Source of the DNA: Gonatopus flavifemur
Lineage: Eukaryota; Arthropoda; Insecta; Hymenoptera; Dryinidae
Direction of reading: 5' to 3'
Assembly (NCBI GenBank): GCA_018340375.1
Contig: JAFFJZ010000002.1
Span: 14,402,001-14,466,000 of the forward strand
Length of the DNA: 64,000 nucleotides
In this document: piece after piece, positions 11,339-22,974 of the stretch
How positions within the stretch are numbered: position 1 is the first letter of the stretch
Layout of the letters: each line of letters starts with the position of its first letter
Translations under genes and position numbers: made by a program
Notes under the pieces: generated by a model
Seen by the model: the letters and a program-made list of their open reading frames with translations, nothing else
Told to the model about the DNA's origin: nothing
The model's database searches: none

Positions 11339-12674
11339 CACTGGAAAAACTGAAAAATTTTTAGTTGTCTTATAATCGTTGGTGCAACGAATTTGTTCTG
11401 TTCGAGGAACTATAAATAAAGTCACATGTCTATAAAATAATAAGTTGCATCAACTAGTATATCACAGTAGGGGAAAATAAAAATTTTAGTTGATGGAATG
11501 AAAAACTTTCAAAGCAAACTTTTTTTCTCCAAACTGTTGGTGGGTTTCGTCTCCTTATCTTCGGGAGTTTGTTTTTTTCATAAAAAATGAAGGACTTTTC
11601 CACTACTTCGAGGAATCATTTTGTTTTTTGGCTGTTGAATCCTCTATGAATGAAAGAAAAGTCCACTAAATTATGATGAATGATGCCCCATCAGTGGAGG
11701 AACTTTGCGACTACCATTTTTTGGAGGAAAATTCCACAATTATTTTTTACAGTGCAGAATCTCAATTATCATGGTTTATGTTGTTACCTTAAATCACACT
11801 GAAAGAACTGTTCAGTCGTCATAGCGAAAGACTCAATGACATACAACATCGAACAAAAACTGTTTTATCATGTAAAAGTATTGGTTATTCTAACTAAAAA
11901 TTTTGGTCACAACGACTATCATTTCGGTTGTGGTGACTCAAATTTTTCGTTCAATGTTGTTCCTGGCCAGGTATTGCATCACTTCGTTTTGTGGATTTTA
12001 CGAAAAAAGTTATAGCAAAATATCATACGCTCCAGCTGATGCCAGAGACACTGTAAACAAAAGAAAGATAACTATGTGGGAACGATATTGCCCAATTCAT
12101 TCTTCTGAGTATACCAAATTTGAAGAAGGATTCTGACAGCCCCATGGCTTGCTATGGCTGAACGGATAACGCGCAAACTTCTAGTCCCGATGGTTCGTCA
12201 CGCGTGAGGGTTCGATTCCCTGACTTTCTGTACCCTTTTTCCTCAGCGGTAACGCCGTGCAAGGGAAAATGACGATTGATGCTTTAGCTGAAGTCACTCC
12301 GGGAACAAATTCGACGAAATAAAAGGAGATAACGGTCGGTGAGTCACAGACAATTCCTGAGGGAAGGGCAGAGAGTTTTTTTTTAAAGTTACGAATATGA
12401 AAATATAGTATAGACAACTATTTTTCTTGAGTAGAAGTGAAAATCAAAGATGGTGAATTCAAAAAATCAAATTTTGTTGCTACAATTTTGAAGGGTTGAT
12501 TGAATTCATATAGTTGTGGTACACAGTTGAACATTCAGTTCGCTCAATTATTTTCCAAAGTCTGAATGAAAATATATTTTCAGTGACCACAACTATAAAA
12601 ATATATTTGATGTCGTATTTCACTGAAAAATTTAGTGAATTTTCGATTGTGGCAACTGGAAACTTTCCTCAGTG
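11339..12674. mobile_element. CACTG element nested in 10915-12744
   Basis: Ends CACTGGAAAAACTG and the inverted CTTTCCTCAGTG, flanked CA/CA. Inner arms share AGTTGTCTTATAATCG / CGATTGTGGCAACT. Inside are at least one further CACTG-type end (11797), a TTTTTACAGTG end near 11750, and a SINE (12137-12385), so this is itself a composite. Confidence 0.6.
12137..12385 (+). mobile_element. tRNA-derived SINE
   Basis: A tRNA-like head contains an A-box-like TGGCTGAACGG (12155-12165) and a canonical B box GGTTCGATTCC (12209-12219), at tRNA-like spacing. The cloverleaf is imperfect. A non-tRNA body of about 150 bp follows and ends in a run of nine or more T. These are the parts expected of a Pol III-transcribed SINE. 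The T-rich end may be an internal terminator or the tail. No clean target-site duplication was found, so the boundaries are approximate. Confidence 0.65.
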
Positions 12675-14405
12675 CAGATTTCAAGAGATATTCTCAAATT
12701 TTTGATCAAGATTACTATATTTTCAACCTGCATTTTTCTCCGTGTACAGGTTATATTTTATCATTAACATTTGCAGAAGCAAGAAATTTTCCAAATCATG
12801 CATTCACGATTTAATTGAGATGAATAATTCCATATTCCATTGACTGACAGTCACATTCTTTGATGAATTCGAACACGTTAATACACTCTATGTTTCGAAA
12901 CTCTTGAAATTCCTTCCCTCAAATCATCAGATCTAAAAATATAGCTATTCTATAGAATTCATATCGTAATGAAATGTGTGCTGGCACAGTATTCAGAGTA
13001 TCCAAGTGTTATAATATCAATGCAAATCAACCACATTTTCATGCAATTCTATTGGAAATACATCTATTTTGTTGATATATGAAGCGTAAGTTGCTCAACG
13101 TTCGTTCGGTTACCTCCACGTCTGTTTGCCTTACAAATACCTTCATATTCAATCTGAGGTTACTCCACGTATACGTAGTTTGTGATTACGGTTTGCGGTT
13201 ATGTTTAAATGAAAATTGAAGCATAAATTGAATGTTTGATTATTATTATTATTATAGAATACACAATATTACTCGCCAAAAGAAACTTCAGCTTTGTATT
13301 GTTTTTCATCAACAACTGTTTTCATCGTTACCCAGACTCAACTTCATTCATAGAAATAGGAATTTCTATTTTATATTCTTCTTGAATAAACAAACGAAAT
13401 TATTCAATTACGCATTGTCGATAAAAAATGAGAAGAAATCCTAGGATTCCAATAGTTTTTCAATACAAAGAAATATGAACCATCAGTTATCAAATTTATG
13501 CGATGAAAAAGTTGGGATTTCATTGAAACGGGTACTTGAGTGGTACTCATTCACCGTTGGTTCCGCTCTATACGCAAGATTAGTAAATCACGCAGTGAAT
13601 TACAGCCAGGTCCTGACATTATACATTCGGAATAGCCGCGCTATGAGAATAATTTCTCAACTCGGTACCTAGATATCACATAGGATAGTGCGAAGATCGT
13701 TCCAGTTATTAACGCATTCCAACATGGATGTATTACTTCTCGCAATAACTTGTGCTATTATTGAATTTGCTTTATACGTTCGTGAAGAATGAACGTTCGA
13801 GTGATTTTAGAATGTATTAATTGTGAAAAAAAAAGGTTATTCGTGCATGGAATATGGATCTTACACGGCTCATACGAAGGATGAAATGTAGTTTCCTTCG
13901 CAGTTAGAATACACATTATTACGAAGAGGAAGATGATATTATTGTTCAAAGACATTGCTCGCAAACTATTACTCTCCACATACAAGAGACACATTGTTAC
14001 CATTGGGAATGCGAATTCTAATTACCTTTATCATCATGGCGTAGTTTATACATCATCTATATTCCATAGGAATTACATTCGATATTCAATTTCTCCAATA
14101 GTCAATCATGTATTCAAACGAAGGAATTTCTGGAATTTTCACTTAATTACTCTCGGAATTATTTGTTTTACAATTTTCGTTCTGGAATTAGGATCATCAA
14201 GGGATGTCGGGATTTCACATAAATAGAGATTATTTTCAAATATCAGGTGTGAGTTGGAAAATTTTTTTCAATACAAAAAGAAAAAATATCAAATTTTCCC
14301 ACTTGGAAGACGCGGTTTGAGCTGTATGTACATAAAAATCTAAAATTTTTTCTTGGTTTTTTGATAAACTAGAAACGATGAGGTTTGGGAAATGATCTTT
14401 GTATA

Positions 14406-14638
14406 CTAAGAAAAATTTCCTTGTACAATTTCCCATCATTGCTAATATATTTGGGATATACTCTGAAAATGACGAAACACGCTGTCGATTATGTGTGAAC
14501 TTTGCAATCATTCTAAGATGTTAATAGAATAAACAGTTCAATTCACCGTGTTTGACAGTACATTTTGTAGTTTTCAGGTTATATATCCTAGATTTACCAG
14601 CAATGATGGGAAATTGTACAAGAAAATTTTTCTCAGTG
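14406..14638. mobile_element. CACTG-related MITE with 60-bp terminal inverted repeats
   Basis: CTAAGAAAAATTTCCTTG ... CAAGAAAATTTTTCTCAGTG between TA and TA. The arms continue through TACAATTTCCCATCATTGCT and ATATTTGGGATATA / TATATCCTAGAT. The first base pair of the left terminus has drifted from CACTG. Confidence 0.75.
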
Positions 14639-14939
14639 TACTTCAGATACTATTAAAATTTAGAATGCTGAATGTTGAATTTTATAAAGCGCATAATAAA
14701 ATTTGGCTGTTCAGCACTTTGAATTTCAATCGTGTTTGTTAATTTCCATTTTGTATTCAAAATTTTTCATATTTCAAAGTGGAAATCCGTTTTCCAAACC
14801 TTATCGTTTCTAGTCTATTAAGAGATCTATCCTAATTACAATTTTCAAAAAAAGACAGTTTTTCAGAATTTTTTCAACAGTTTTGTAATATAAATATTGA
14901 TATAAAATTCATGAAATCGTAATAATACACTATCGAAAT

Positions 14940-15175
14940 ACATACAAAAAATTTGTACATTTTAGTAAGTTTTTATACAAAACTTTTTTTGTAAGTTTTT
15001 AGTTCAAAAAAAGTCCTAAACAAAAGGTGTGTCTGCGCTGTTGATGAAATCTCTGTGTTGGATAGTCTGAAACTAGTCAAAATCCAATAAAATTTATCTG
15101 ACAACTCAGGAAAAAGTGGCTGTCGAAAATGCAGTCACATTCTCTGAATTTTCGGAAGGAATTTTTTTACAGTGT
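14940..15175. mobile_element. Relic related to the TTAA element at 28238
   Basis: Sequence such as TGTTGATGAAATCTC and GTCTGAAAC...CAAAATCCAAT resembles GTTGATAAAATCTCGG and GTCTGAAACG...CAAAATGC in 28440-28530. Ends are unclear (a TTTTTACAGTG end at 15167). Confidence 0.3.
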
Positions 15176-15277
15176 GCATATGAAATTGGAAGTGCGCGGA
15201 TTTTTCCTTGAGCGGATATTGAATGGAATATCATATATTGATTGAAATTTTTCCGGGTTCACGTTCAGAATTTTATG

Positions 15278-15550
15278 CACTGAGAACCCAATTTTTTAGA
15301 TTGAAAGGAATTCTTCTTTGCCCTTATTCTAATGAATATTTTTTTCAATGGAAAACTTCTTCATCAGAGTGAAACAAAAAATTTCGAAATTGAGACAGAA
15401 ATATATTCCTTCTTGAATTCGAAGAATATAATTTCAATTCAATGAAAAATTCTCTGATTGGAATGAACTATTTTTTCCATTGAAAACAAGATTCATCAGA
15501 ATGAGGGCAAAGAAATTTTCTTTGAATCTAAGAAACCGGGTTCTCAGTAT
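15278..15550. mobile_element. CACTG MITE family C, copy 1
   Basis: CACTGAGAACCCAATTTTTTAG ends are mirrored by CTAAGAAACCGGGTTCTCAGT; TG flanks both sides. Shared interior: GATTGAAAGGAATTCTTC, AATATTTTTTTCAATGGAAA, TTGAGACAGAAATATATTC. The same family lies at 48638-48877, with a partial copy at 49405-49580. Confidence 0.8.
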
Positions 15551-16334
15551 GGAGATTTGAATAAATCATTTCTGATTCACATTCTCCTGTATTTCGGATA
15601 CAAATAAATTCTTTTATGATCAAACACAAATTTGTATAGCCCAAAATGACATCGGAGCAAAATGAAAAATAGATTAACAAATTGCATTCGAATACAATTC
15701 AATTCAAAACCGTAACTAGGTTAAGTAAAACGATGTCTCACAGCTACATGTACGCAGTTTTTCGAGAATTTCTTGACGAATTCTTCGCTGTCTGGGTACT
15801 GTAATTCCTTGCCTTTGGCGTAAAAATTTCAAACGACGACTCTGCATCAACTCGAAGAAATAAAACGAAAGAAAATAACGTTTTCTATCCATTTTATAGT
15901 CCTCCTGTCGAGCTGTGGCAACTTATACACAACAATGAATTGTCGCCCAACGTGTGGTTCACGAAATTGGATAGCATATGACGATGCATTATGATGTTTT
16001 ACGTGTTCTGTCATTCTAATCGAATCAAACCTTAGGAGGGACATGATTTCATTGTAATATTCAACTCGATCATGCGACGAAGAAAATCACAATGAGCATG
16101 AAACATATGAACTGGGATGTTGATTCATTCATTTTTCAAAAATAAGATAAAGTTAGTCGAAAATTCACGACCCAGATTTCTGAAGTTCTCTTAAAAAAGC
16201 AATCCAAGAGATGATTCTTCATTTCGGAAAACAGAAAATCTCTCAAAAAAGTTCGGGGATTAGCGAGAAAAGTGCAGAAGACTAGTCCAGGGATGGACAG
16301 TCATAGAGTATTTTTGTGCTCCCGGAGAATTCTC

Positions 16335-16603
16335 TCCCTGAAAAAACAGATATCTTGAAAAATACCATGATTTATGGATTTTTGGCATTGGTCTGATTGG
16401 AGTCAAAATATTTACGTAAACGAACCTCTGAAAGTCTCATAATTTCTTAGACTTTTATAGAGAAGCATGGTACCTTCCTCATAAAAGTCCAAGAAATCAT
16501 GGAACTTTTAGAGGTTCGTTCACGTAAATATTTCCACTCGGGTCAGATCAACGCCAAGAATCCATGAATTATGGTATTTTTCAAGATATCTTCTTCTCCG
16601 TAC
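16335..16603. mobile_element. Palindromic MITE, about 110-bp arms
   Basis: GATATCTTGAAAAATACCAT at 16349 is mirrored by ATGGTATTTTTCAAGATATC at 16571. Further inward, ATATTTACGTAAACGAACCTC is mirrored by GAGGTTCGTTCACGTAAATAT. The right end reads CTTCTTCTCCGTACAG, a decayed CACGGAG terminus. Confidence 0.6.
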
Positions 16604-18016
16604 AGGAACTGAAATGAGAATTGACCATTGGTTCTAAGGTGGCGCAACATGGCCCAAGATTGGACGATTTTCGACATTAGAATAGCGCAAGTGTGAGATG
16701 ATAACATCAATCTACGCTCCGCGAATGTTCTTTCCGCAACATAGAAGTATTATTGATGAAACAGCAGACCAAGCGTGGGCCAAGACTGACGGTAGCAGGC
16801 AAGATTGAGCCTAGCAATTGTAACTCGTTGGTAGTTCATTTTTTCCAAGCGATATTGAGCCAAGGACGGCAGATTACAGATTAACGATACGTCATCAAGA
16901 CGTAGATAGAATGTAGTTTGGCGCAGTCAACCTTGCGCCAAACTACATTCTATCATCAACCCTGGCGGAAGCAACAAATTTCTATGCAAGAATCCTCTTC
17001 TCAAAGAGTTCTCTGCACTAACCACACATGAAGGTATATTGACACAGGAATTAGAAATACTCTTCACTAAGATTATTTCAGGACAACACCCCAAAAAACA
17101 CCTCAAATTCCCCCCTCAATATCCGTGTTGTTGCTTCGTTTTTTTTTTTTCAACTGTTCAGTCGTCAATGAATTCAATTATTATCAATGAATTAATGATT
17201 CTATTATATATTACTCCCATCATTCAACAACTGTTCGAATAGTCCAATATTGTAGCAATCATATTACCATTTAATTTGCTTAAAATGGTTAACCACAAAC
17301 GTCATCATAATGCTTTCCTGGACGCAGTCTACTATAGTAAACCGCGTATGACATCACGAAGCATTGTGGTATGCGGTCGACCCCAGTCGAACGCAAATTC
17401 AGGGTAGGCCGCATACAATGCTCATACATATTTTTCTGTATGGATGATCTTCACAGAACGCGTCAAATTGTAGTCTCACCGTTGATCATAGCAATCAGAG
17501 TTCGAATAATCGTATAAGATCTAGACTAAAACTGCATTTTGGAACTTTATGATGATGACTCATTAATCCAATTTATAAGTCGATCAAAAATTTATGATAA
17601 CACTTTTGGAGAATGGATAACCAAATTTGTTCACAAAGATTTTATCCCATAGAGAAATGCGAACCAATATCATTATGGTGTTTTTCTCATTGTGGATAAT
17701 TTCTGGATCGATGATTTCCGGATTTTGAACAAGAAGTGAGACCAACACAGTGATTTCCGTGATTTATGCGTAAAATGTTTGCATTGGACACGCAGTTATT
17801 CGGTGACCTGCTCACTGGCTTTGGGAACTTGTGGATTCATGACCGCACTCACGATCTGCATCCTATCTTGTAGAGATCGTTAACACTGTCACCCCACTTT
17901 GCTATTAATCCGGCCCATAGCCTAGTTCAATCAAGTTCACCCTAAACAATACTATCTATTACTTTCCCTTCTTCCATTCTAGGAACAGGCCGTGCACAGC
18001 GTAATTACCATTCTAA

Positions 18017-18235
18017 CTATATCTGGAATCGGATACAGGACACGTATTTCGTGTTTATGTGGTTTCTCCATTGTCCAGTTCTCCCATCTGTCGCAGGACC
18101 TGATGAATCCCTCAATATTTTATTTTCCAACACTCGAAGTGTTTTCTCATCCACAATTTTAGGACACCACGTCTTACATCCGTAGGAAATCACTGGTAGA
18201 ATTACTGGAAAAATTCCCTCTCCTTTGTATAACAC
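18017..18235 (-). pseudogene. Non-LTR retrotransposon reverse transcriptase, C-terminal fragment
   Basis: The minus-strand reading PVISYGCKTWCPKIVDEKTL, then LENKILRDSSGP, then GQWRNHIN follows the conserved C-terminal pattern of RTE/Jockey-type endonuclease-reverse transcriptases: YGCETW ... EK.L...E.KILR.I.GP ... G.WR.R.N. The element would copy its own RNA into the genome. Only about 72 codons remain. The expected downstream IYDLY/RLRWLGH region is missing, and the fragment abuts a TTAA MITE at 18244. It is a dead, 5'- and 3'-truncated remnant; the clade is not certain. Confidence 0.7.
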
Positions 18236-18243
18236 TATGTTGT

Positions 18244-18458
18244 TTAAGGTGATACTAGTGGCGTGGCAGTAGCCAAATCATTTATAACAACAACACTATG
18301 GGCAAACACTTCATGTCAATTGAAATATCGCTCTGTACAGCACTTCTACTTGAATCAGAAAAGTGCTGTACAGAGCGATGTTTTGATTAGAATGTAGCGT
18401 TTGGTCGTAGTTTGTTATGAACGATTTGGCTACTGCCACGCCGCTGGTATCCCTTTGA
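18244..18458. mobile_element. TTAA-flanked MITE, copy 2
   Basis: TTAAGGTGATACTAGTGGCG ... CGCCGCTGGTATCCCTTTGA. The right TTAA is mutated to TTGA. Central palindrome CTCTGTACAGCACTTCTAC / AGTGCTGTACAGAG (about 18333-18380) as in the copies at 2471 and 37187. Confidence 0.8.
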
Positions 18459-18703
18459 GGAAATATAAAATACATTATACACTTTGGTTTCCATAAAAAG
18501 GATTGAATTTTTCATACAAAAACGAATCAACGACAAGGATTCAAGATTGATTGTGACGGGGATTTTTCAACTACTATATCTAAATACATTGGTCAACAGT
18601 CATTTTATGATGTGCTGAATACGAAAATGAAGTCAGATTTTTTAAATTAGTTGGTTTTTTTGAAAGATTTGTTTATGAAATTCATGAATGGACATTATAT
18701 ATA

Positions 18704-18887
18704 CACAGAAAAAAGTACTTCTTTGAATTTGAGGAACTATTGTTTGGATAGGTCCAAATAAATATTTCTCTAGAAAAAAATAAATATTTTTTCAATACAA
18801 ACAAAATATTTTTTTCCCGTTGGAGAAATATCTATTTGGATCTATTCAAATAACAATTTCCTAGATTCGAAGAAATACTTTTTTCTG
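18704..18887. mobile_element. CACAG MITE with AAATATTT interior
   Basis: CACAGAAAAAAGTACTTC ends are mirrored by AATACTTTTTTCTG; TA/TA flanks. Interior arms GAGGAACTATTGTTTGGATA / TCTATTCAAATAACAATTTCC. The 43190-43365 segment looks like a decayed relative. Confidence 0.65.
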
Positions 18888-19211
18888 TATAGAAATTATA
18901 TATGAACAAATAATAAAGATTGAACTAATTCAAGAAATCCGAGATTGTTCTCGTATTTAGCATACCAAAACCACTTCGAATCAGTTTCCAAACCTCTGGA
19001 TACCGAAAAAAAAACTTTTTTCTTGTCGTCCTATGATATTAGTTGCCACACCAGAATTTCCAGCTTCATTAGCCATAGTTCGGCCAACACTGCTGAGAAA
19101 ATAGCTGTCCCAGAAGACTAGAATAATCCGTTTCAATAACTAAACTTTGTCCGATGCAGTTGAAAAATTCCCTTTAAATATCATCATAATTTGAAATCTC
19201 CAAATATTCTG

Positions 19212-20517
19212 CACTGAGAAAAAGGTTTCCTTCTGACAAATCAACGCATTTGGTTAAGCATTTTCAAGAAGTATCATTTCATACAAATAAGACATATTGA
19301 TTATAACCAAACATTGTGTTGAGTCAAGAAATTCATATTTATTAACTATAACCAAATCATTCATTTGATTCAAAGTGATTGGAGTTAATGTAAATGAATA
19401 TGAATTCTTGTCAAATTCAGATCTATCGAATCATAGTCGGTATGAAGTTGACTCAAAGAAATATGTGGTGTATTCAACAACTATGTGATAAAATGAATAT
19501 TAGTAAATATTTCTTTGCTCGTATCCAAGTATACGATTGCCCATATAAAAATTTTTAGGTTTCACCAATGCTGACAATAGAATATAGCTTGGCGGAATGT
19601 TGACAGGCGAGGCTTGGCAATCTACGAATATTCAATGTTGATTAACAACAAAGAAAATGTTGCGCCGATATCGGTGTTCAACGAATTTCGGTTGTCAGCC
19701 TACCATTGATCCACAATTCCGCCAGGCTTGGCGCTTGCTAGGCTCATCCTTGGCCCAACATTGACTGAACGATAGATTCTATTGAAAATTAGGATCATTT
19801 GAAACGTGGTCGAGTATTGCCACAACGATTGATCTAGTCTGGGTAAAAATGGGTTTTCAATGTAGCGCCGATCATTGGTAATAACATGGCTCAATATTGG
19901 CATGCTCCTTAATTTCAACATTTGATGGCTGAATTGCTAACTACAAGTTACTGACCAAGTGTTTCTCGCGAGTAGTGAGAGATGTGTACGAGGAATATAT
20001 AAGACTCAAATAATTCTCTGGAAGAACAGTCAATCGTTCTTTGTTACAGGTTACACCAGAGGGCTCCTACTGCTGATCCATATTGTGTATACTTCTCATG
20101 ACAAACTTTGACGACAAAAAACACCGAGTTGTTTACAGATAAATAAGGAAAACATAATAAGATCCCAAATAACATATATTGGAAATTGTGAAATGCGCAT
20201 ACTTTTTACATATTTTGGGGTTGATTATTTTTTAAAGTTTTATCATCGGCGCAACATTGATAAACAAATTTTTCTATTGTTTGCCAATGATGGTCTATTT
20301 CATTGCCACTTCTGCACCAATGATGGGGCTACATTGGAAAAACACATTGATAAATCATGAAATGATGTTATCATTTCAGTGTTGCGCCATGCTTGGTTGC
20401 CAAGCCTCGGCCATACTTTATCTACATTGCGCCATGCTAGCGCCAATGGTAAATTTCTGCATGGGTGATTTACTGTAAACAAATCTCATTTGAGTCAACG
20501 AATCCTTTTTCTCAGTG
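19212..20517. mobile_element. CACTG element interrupted by a CCC...GGG element
   Basis: CACTGAGAAAAAGGTTTCC and the inverted CGAATCCTTTTTCTCAGTG; TG flanks both ends. TIR homology covers about 20 bp. Most of its length is the nested element 19540-20465. Confidence 0.65.
19540..20465. mobile_element. CCCATA...ATGGG element, GCTTGGC/GCGCCAA-rich interior
   Basis: Ends CCCATATAAAAATTTTTAGG and TAAATTTCTGCATGGG with TG on both sides. The interior carries many variants of AGGCTTGGC, TTGGCGCAAC and AACATTGA in both orientations. A relative is at 50810-51676, and a similar vocabulary occurs at 16640-16960. Confidence 0.6.
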
Positions 20518-20833
20518 TGAAGAATAAAAAATTCTACACTTTTTATCTTTGTTCGCACATGTATTTTATCCTAAATTCGAAATCGTTTATGAAACTTCTA
20601 GCAGAGATGAACAAAACTCTTGGAATGGATCCAAATTTGGTCTTGTAGATATGTTTGTTCCATTCAATACAACTATTTCGAAGTATTCTCAAGATAAAAT
20701 TCAAAATCTTAAACTTCCAAGGAGACTGATAAAAAACTATAAATTCTAACGATGCTTATAAAAACAAGTACAAACGTATACTTGAAGAAAATACATGAAA
20801 TAAATTGACAATTGTAATTTTCATATATTTTCA

Positions 20834-20887
20834 GATACTCCAACTTCAGATGAACGATTACACGTATCATTACCTTTTCACAACATT
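20834..20887 (+). CDS. Kainate-type glutamate receptor, amino-terminal domain exon (b)
   Basis: A 54-nt, phase 0-0 exon between TATTTTCAG (ends 20833) and GTAAGT (20888). It encodes ILQLQMNDYTYHYLFTTF. This aligns by eye with the GRIK segment ...MMTEYYHYIFTTLDL directly after the residues of exon (a), so the reading frame is continuous across the 18.7-kb intron. It lies 77 bp before exon (c). Confidence 0.9.
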
Positions 20888-20964
20888 TGTAAGTAAAAGA
20901 ATGGAAAATAATGATTAATTTATGTCTCTTCTGGATTTAGTAGCTAAAAGCAATAATTTTTCAG

Positions 20965-21129
20965 GATATTGAGACATTCGACCTCGAAGATTTCAAGTAC
21001 AATTTTGTCAATATCACTGCCTTTCGATTAGTCGACGCCAACGATGTAGCTGTTCGTGGTATTTTGAGAGATATAGAACGGTATCAACCAGCCGGGAATA
21101 CGATCCTCCATAAATCGAAGATCATAAAA
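20965..21129 (+). CDS. Kainate-type glutamate receptor, amino-terminal domain exon (c)
   Basis: A 165-nt, phase 0-0 exon from after TTTTTCAG (ends 20964) to GTGAGT (21130), 55 codons. It starts DIETFDLEDFKY, continues NFVNITAFRLVDANDVAVRG and ends HKSKIIK. The order D..(A/T)(L/F)D.E.(Y/F)(R/K)Y..VN(M/I)T.FR(I/L) is the conserved pattern of GRIK amino-terminal domains. NIT at the start is a possible N-glycosylation site of the extracellular domain. Only a 77-bp intron separates it from exon (b), in contrast to the giant introns on either side of the pair. Confidence 0.92.
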
Positions 21130-21257
21130 GTGAGTACTTACTATTACATGATTCTGATAAACTCTTTTCTTCGCCATGAAATTAGTTCCCCTCATATTTT
21201 TATGTCTTTGATCTGCGATATTGAATAATCAATGTTTTTCGCGGACTCATTTAACCA

Positions 21258-21650
21258 CACGGAGGGAGAAAGATTGCGCTATTTCAACGAAGAACATCTC
21301 GCTGTGTTTACGAACTGATTCGTTATAATTATCAGTTCTTTCTTACACTGTAAGAAATAATCGTAATTTTCTTGCATACATCAACCGGAAAATTTCCCAT
21401 GAATTTATCTGAAAATTCCAAATTTGATGGGATTTTTCTCAAAATTTTACAGTAAATTTCCAGATAAGTTGAGCAAATTTCTAACGCATGTATATATCAA
21501 TTACTTCACATAAATATATAGCAATTTTCCCATAGAAATTTTTTGTAGTGTACTCTTGCGAAGCTTGATTCGCTAAAACAATGAATTGTTGATCATTTGA
21601 TCAAACTTGCTTGCCGTCCATATAATTACAAGCGAATCCTTTTCTCCATG
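21258..21650. mobile_element. CACGG MITE hosting 21346-21550
   Basis: CACGGAGGGAGAAAGATTGC and the inverted AGCGAATCCTTTTCTCCATG, CA flanking both ends. Remaining interior: GATTCGTTATAATTATCAG / CTTGATTCGCTAAAACAATG. Confidence 0.65.
21346..21550. mobile_element. CACTGTAAG MITE, nested
   Basis: CACTGTAAGAAATAATCG ... GAAATTTTTTGTAGTG, TA/TA. Inner arms GAAAATTTCCCATG / CAATTTTCCCATAG. Inserted in 21258-21650. Confidence 0.65.
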
Positions 21651-22762
21651 CATGTGAAGCAATGGGTGATAAATATATCACTCAAGTATCCAATATTCAC
21701 ATTGTTTAAACACTTCAAGAAAGTGAGAGAATCTAGTAGTCTTCGGATGGTAGAACACTTTTCTGGCCAAGAAATAGGTTCGGAATTTAGAAATTCTCAT
21801 CCTTTTCGTCTCACAAACAAAACAGGAAGATTCAATGAGGATGAAGAAGATTCTCCCGAGGAATCAGTTGAGAAATTAATAGCATCATGTAGAACTTTTC
21901 AAACTTAGGAAGTTTAATGGGATGGAACAAACTTGATGAGGTGTCTATTTATCACTTCAGTGAATTTTGCAATAAAAACGATGATGTGAAACAATTTGTA
22001 TACCCTCATATCAATTTTAAACTGGATTTATGTGGTTTTATCTAAATTGGAAATAGTTCCAAAATAAAAGAGGAACAAGGGAATTAAAATCCCGGTAAAT
22101 GATGCATGTAACTTCCAGAGCTTACTCCACAATTTTATTATTGAGTTTTAGGAGGGATCATTAATATTTTTATTCATCAAAAAGCTTAAATGCAATCTAT
22201 TCATATGACGATAAAATACATAGGTCATTTATTTTAAGATGACTGCACTTCAATACTGGAACCAATTCAACAACCCGTGCAATGGGTCTCAAATGCTTCT
22301 GATTCATTGTCATTTGGCGACACAAGTGGCGTAGGGCTGGTTATTTCTTCATCTCCCTTTTCTCACAATTATTCCGAGTTACTGAACGTTCAAAAAAAGC
22401 ATGCTATCAAAAACCGTGAAATACGTTTTCGATCGAAAATGAATTGAACGCTTGCGCAATGGCCTCGAAAAATTAATTGCCCAACATAACTCTGTTTTCG
22501 CATTTTTCTCATTTTCCCATCCATTTCTATCCAGGTGTTCGTGTATTCTTCACCTTGATATTCAAACATCAAACAAACACATCGTGAAGAGATTTGTTTG
22601 TACTTCATCGAATCTTTCATCCCCTGTGTCGATTTTTGGTACTTTTCAATAACCTTCTTATTGAGAAAGTATTTTATGGGTGATTAGGTATCGATATGGT
22701 ATCAGTTTCAATCTGTAAAACATCCAAAACGAAGAAGTATTAATTTTCGTCTTTTTATCGTA

Positions 22763-22974
22763 CAGTAGCGCTCAAATTAATTGTAACGCCAGGGAAATTA
22801 CTACAATTTTTACACGACGACACAGTTTATTAACCAAAAAAGCTACAAACAGTATCCTGATAATTGATATGTCCTTCTTTGTTCTTGAAAACCCAGGTAG
22901 CAGTGGTGCCAAGTGTCGTACAGCAGAAAGAGCACAATTCATCTGGTGTTTCAATTAATTTGAGCGATCCGCTG
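22763..22974. mobile_element. Tc1-type MITE
   Basis: Ends CAGTAGCGCTCAAATTAATTG and its inverted partner CAATTAATTTGAGCGATCCGCTG, exactly flanked by TA. The sequence CAGT..CG.TCAAA(A/T)TAATTGTAACGCC resembles termini of Tc1-like elements. No transposase remains. Confidence 0.7.

Larger units (their letters stand above)
10915..12744. mobile_element. CACGG MITE, GATGCAGGTCGAGAATATA family copy 1, carrying a nested insertion
   Basis: CACGGAGAAAGATGCAGGTC and, at the far end, CAACCTGCATTTTTCTCCGTG, TA/TA. Family hallmarks: AACGGTTCACATTTTTGT near each end and GTTTCCAAAAGTCACGCGTG, with its inverted partner, in the middle. Related copies lie at 29898-31004, 31102-32544 and 36768-37147. The right arm is interrupted at 11338 by the 1.3-kb insertion 11339-12674; the arm resumes with AGAGATATTCTCAAAT. 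Confidence 0.8.
2105..20833 (+). other. 18.7-kb intron between receptor exons a and b
   Basis: Bounded by GTGAGT at 2105 and TTTTCAG ending at 20833, phase 0. Its contents are mainly nested short DNA transposons, a SINE and a non-LTR fragment, listed separately. Stretches with nothing else recognisable are about 3770-5600, 8740-10500, 12750-14400, 15560-16330, 16970-18010 and 18900-19210. No host exon is seen in them. Confidence 0.85.

Noticed and set aside
12137..12230. A functional tRNA gene
   Set aside because: B box is good but the acceptor and anticodon stems do not pair well and extra bases are present; SINE head fits better.
21597..21908. 103-codon ORF with an acidic tail after exon (c)
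   Set aside because: First part lies in MITE 21258-21650 and the frame only later becomes repeat-free; not a continuation of the receptor.
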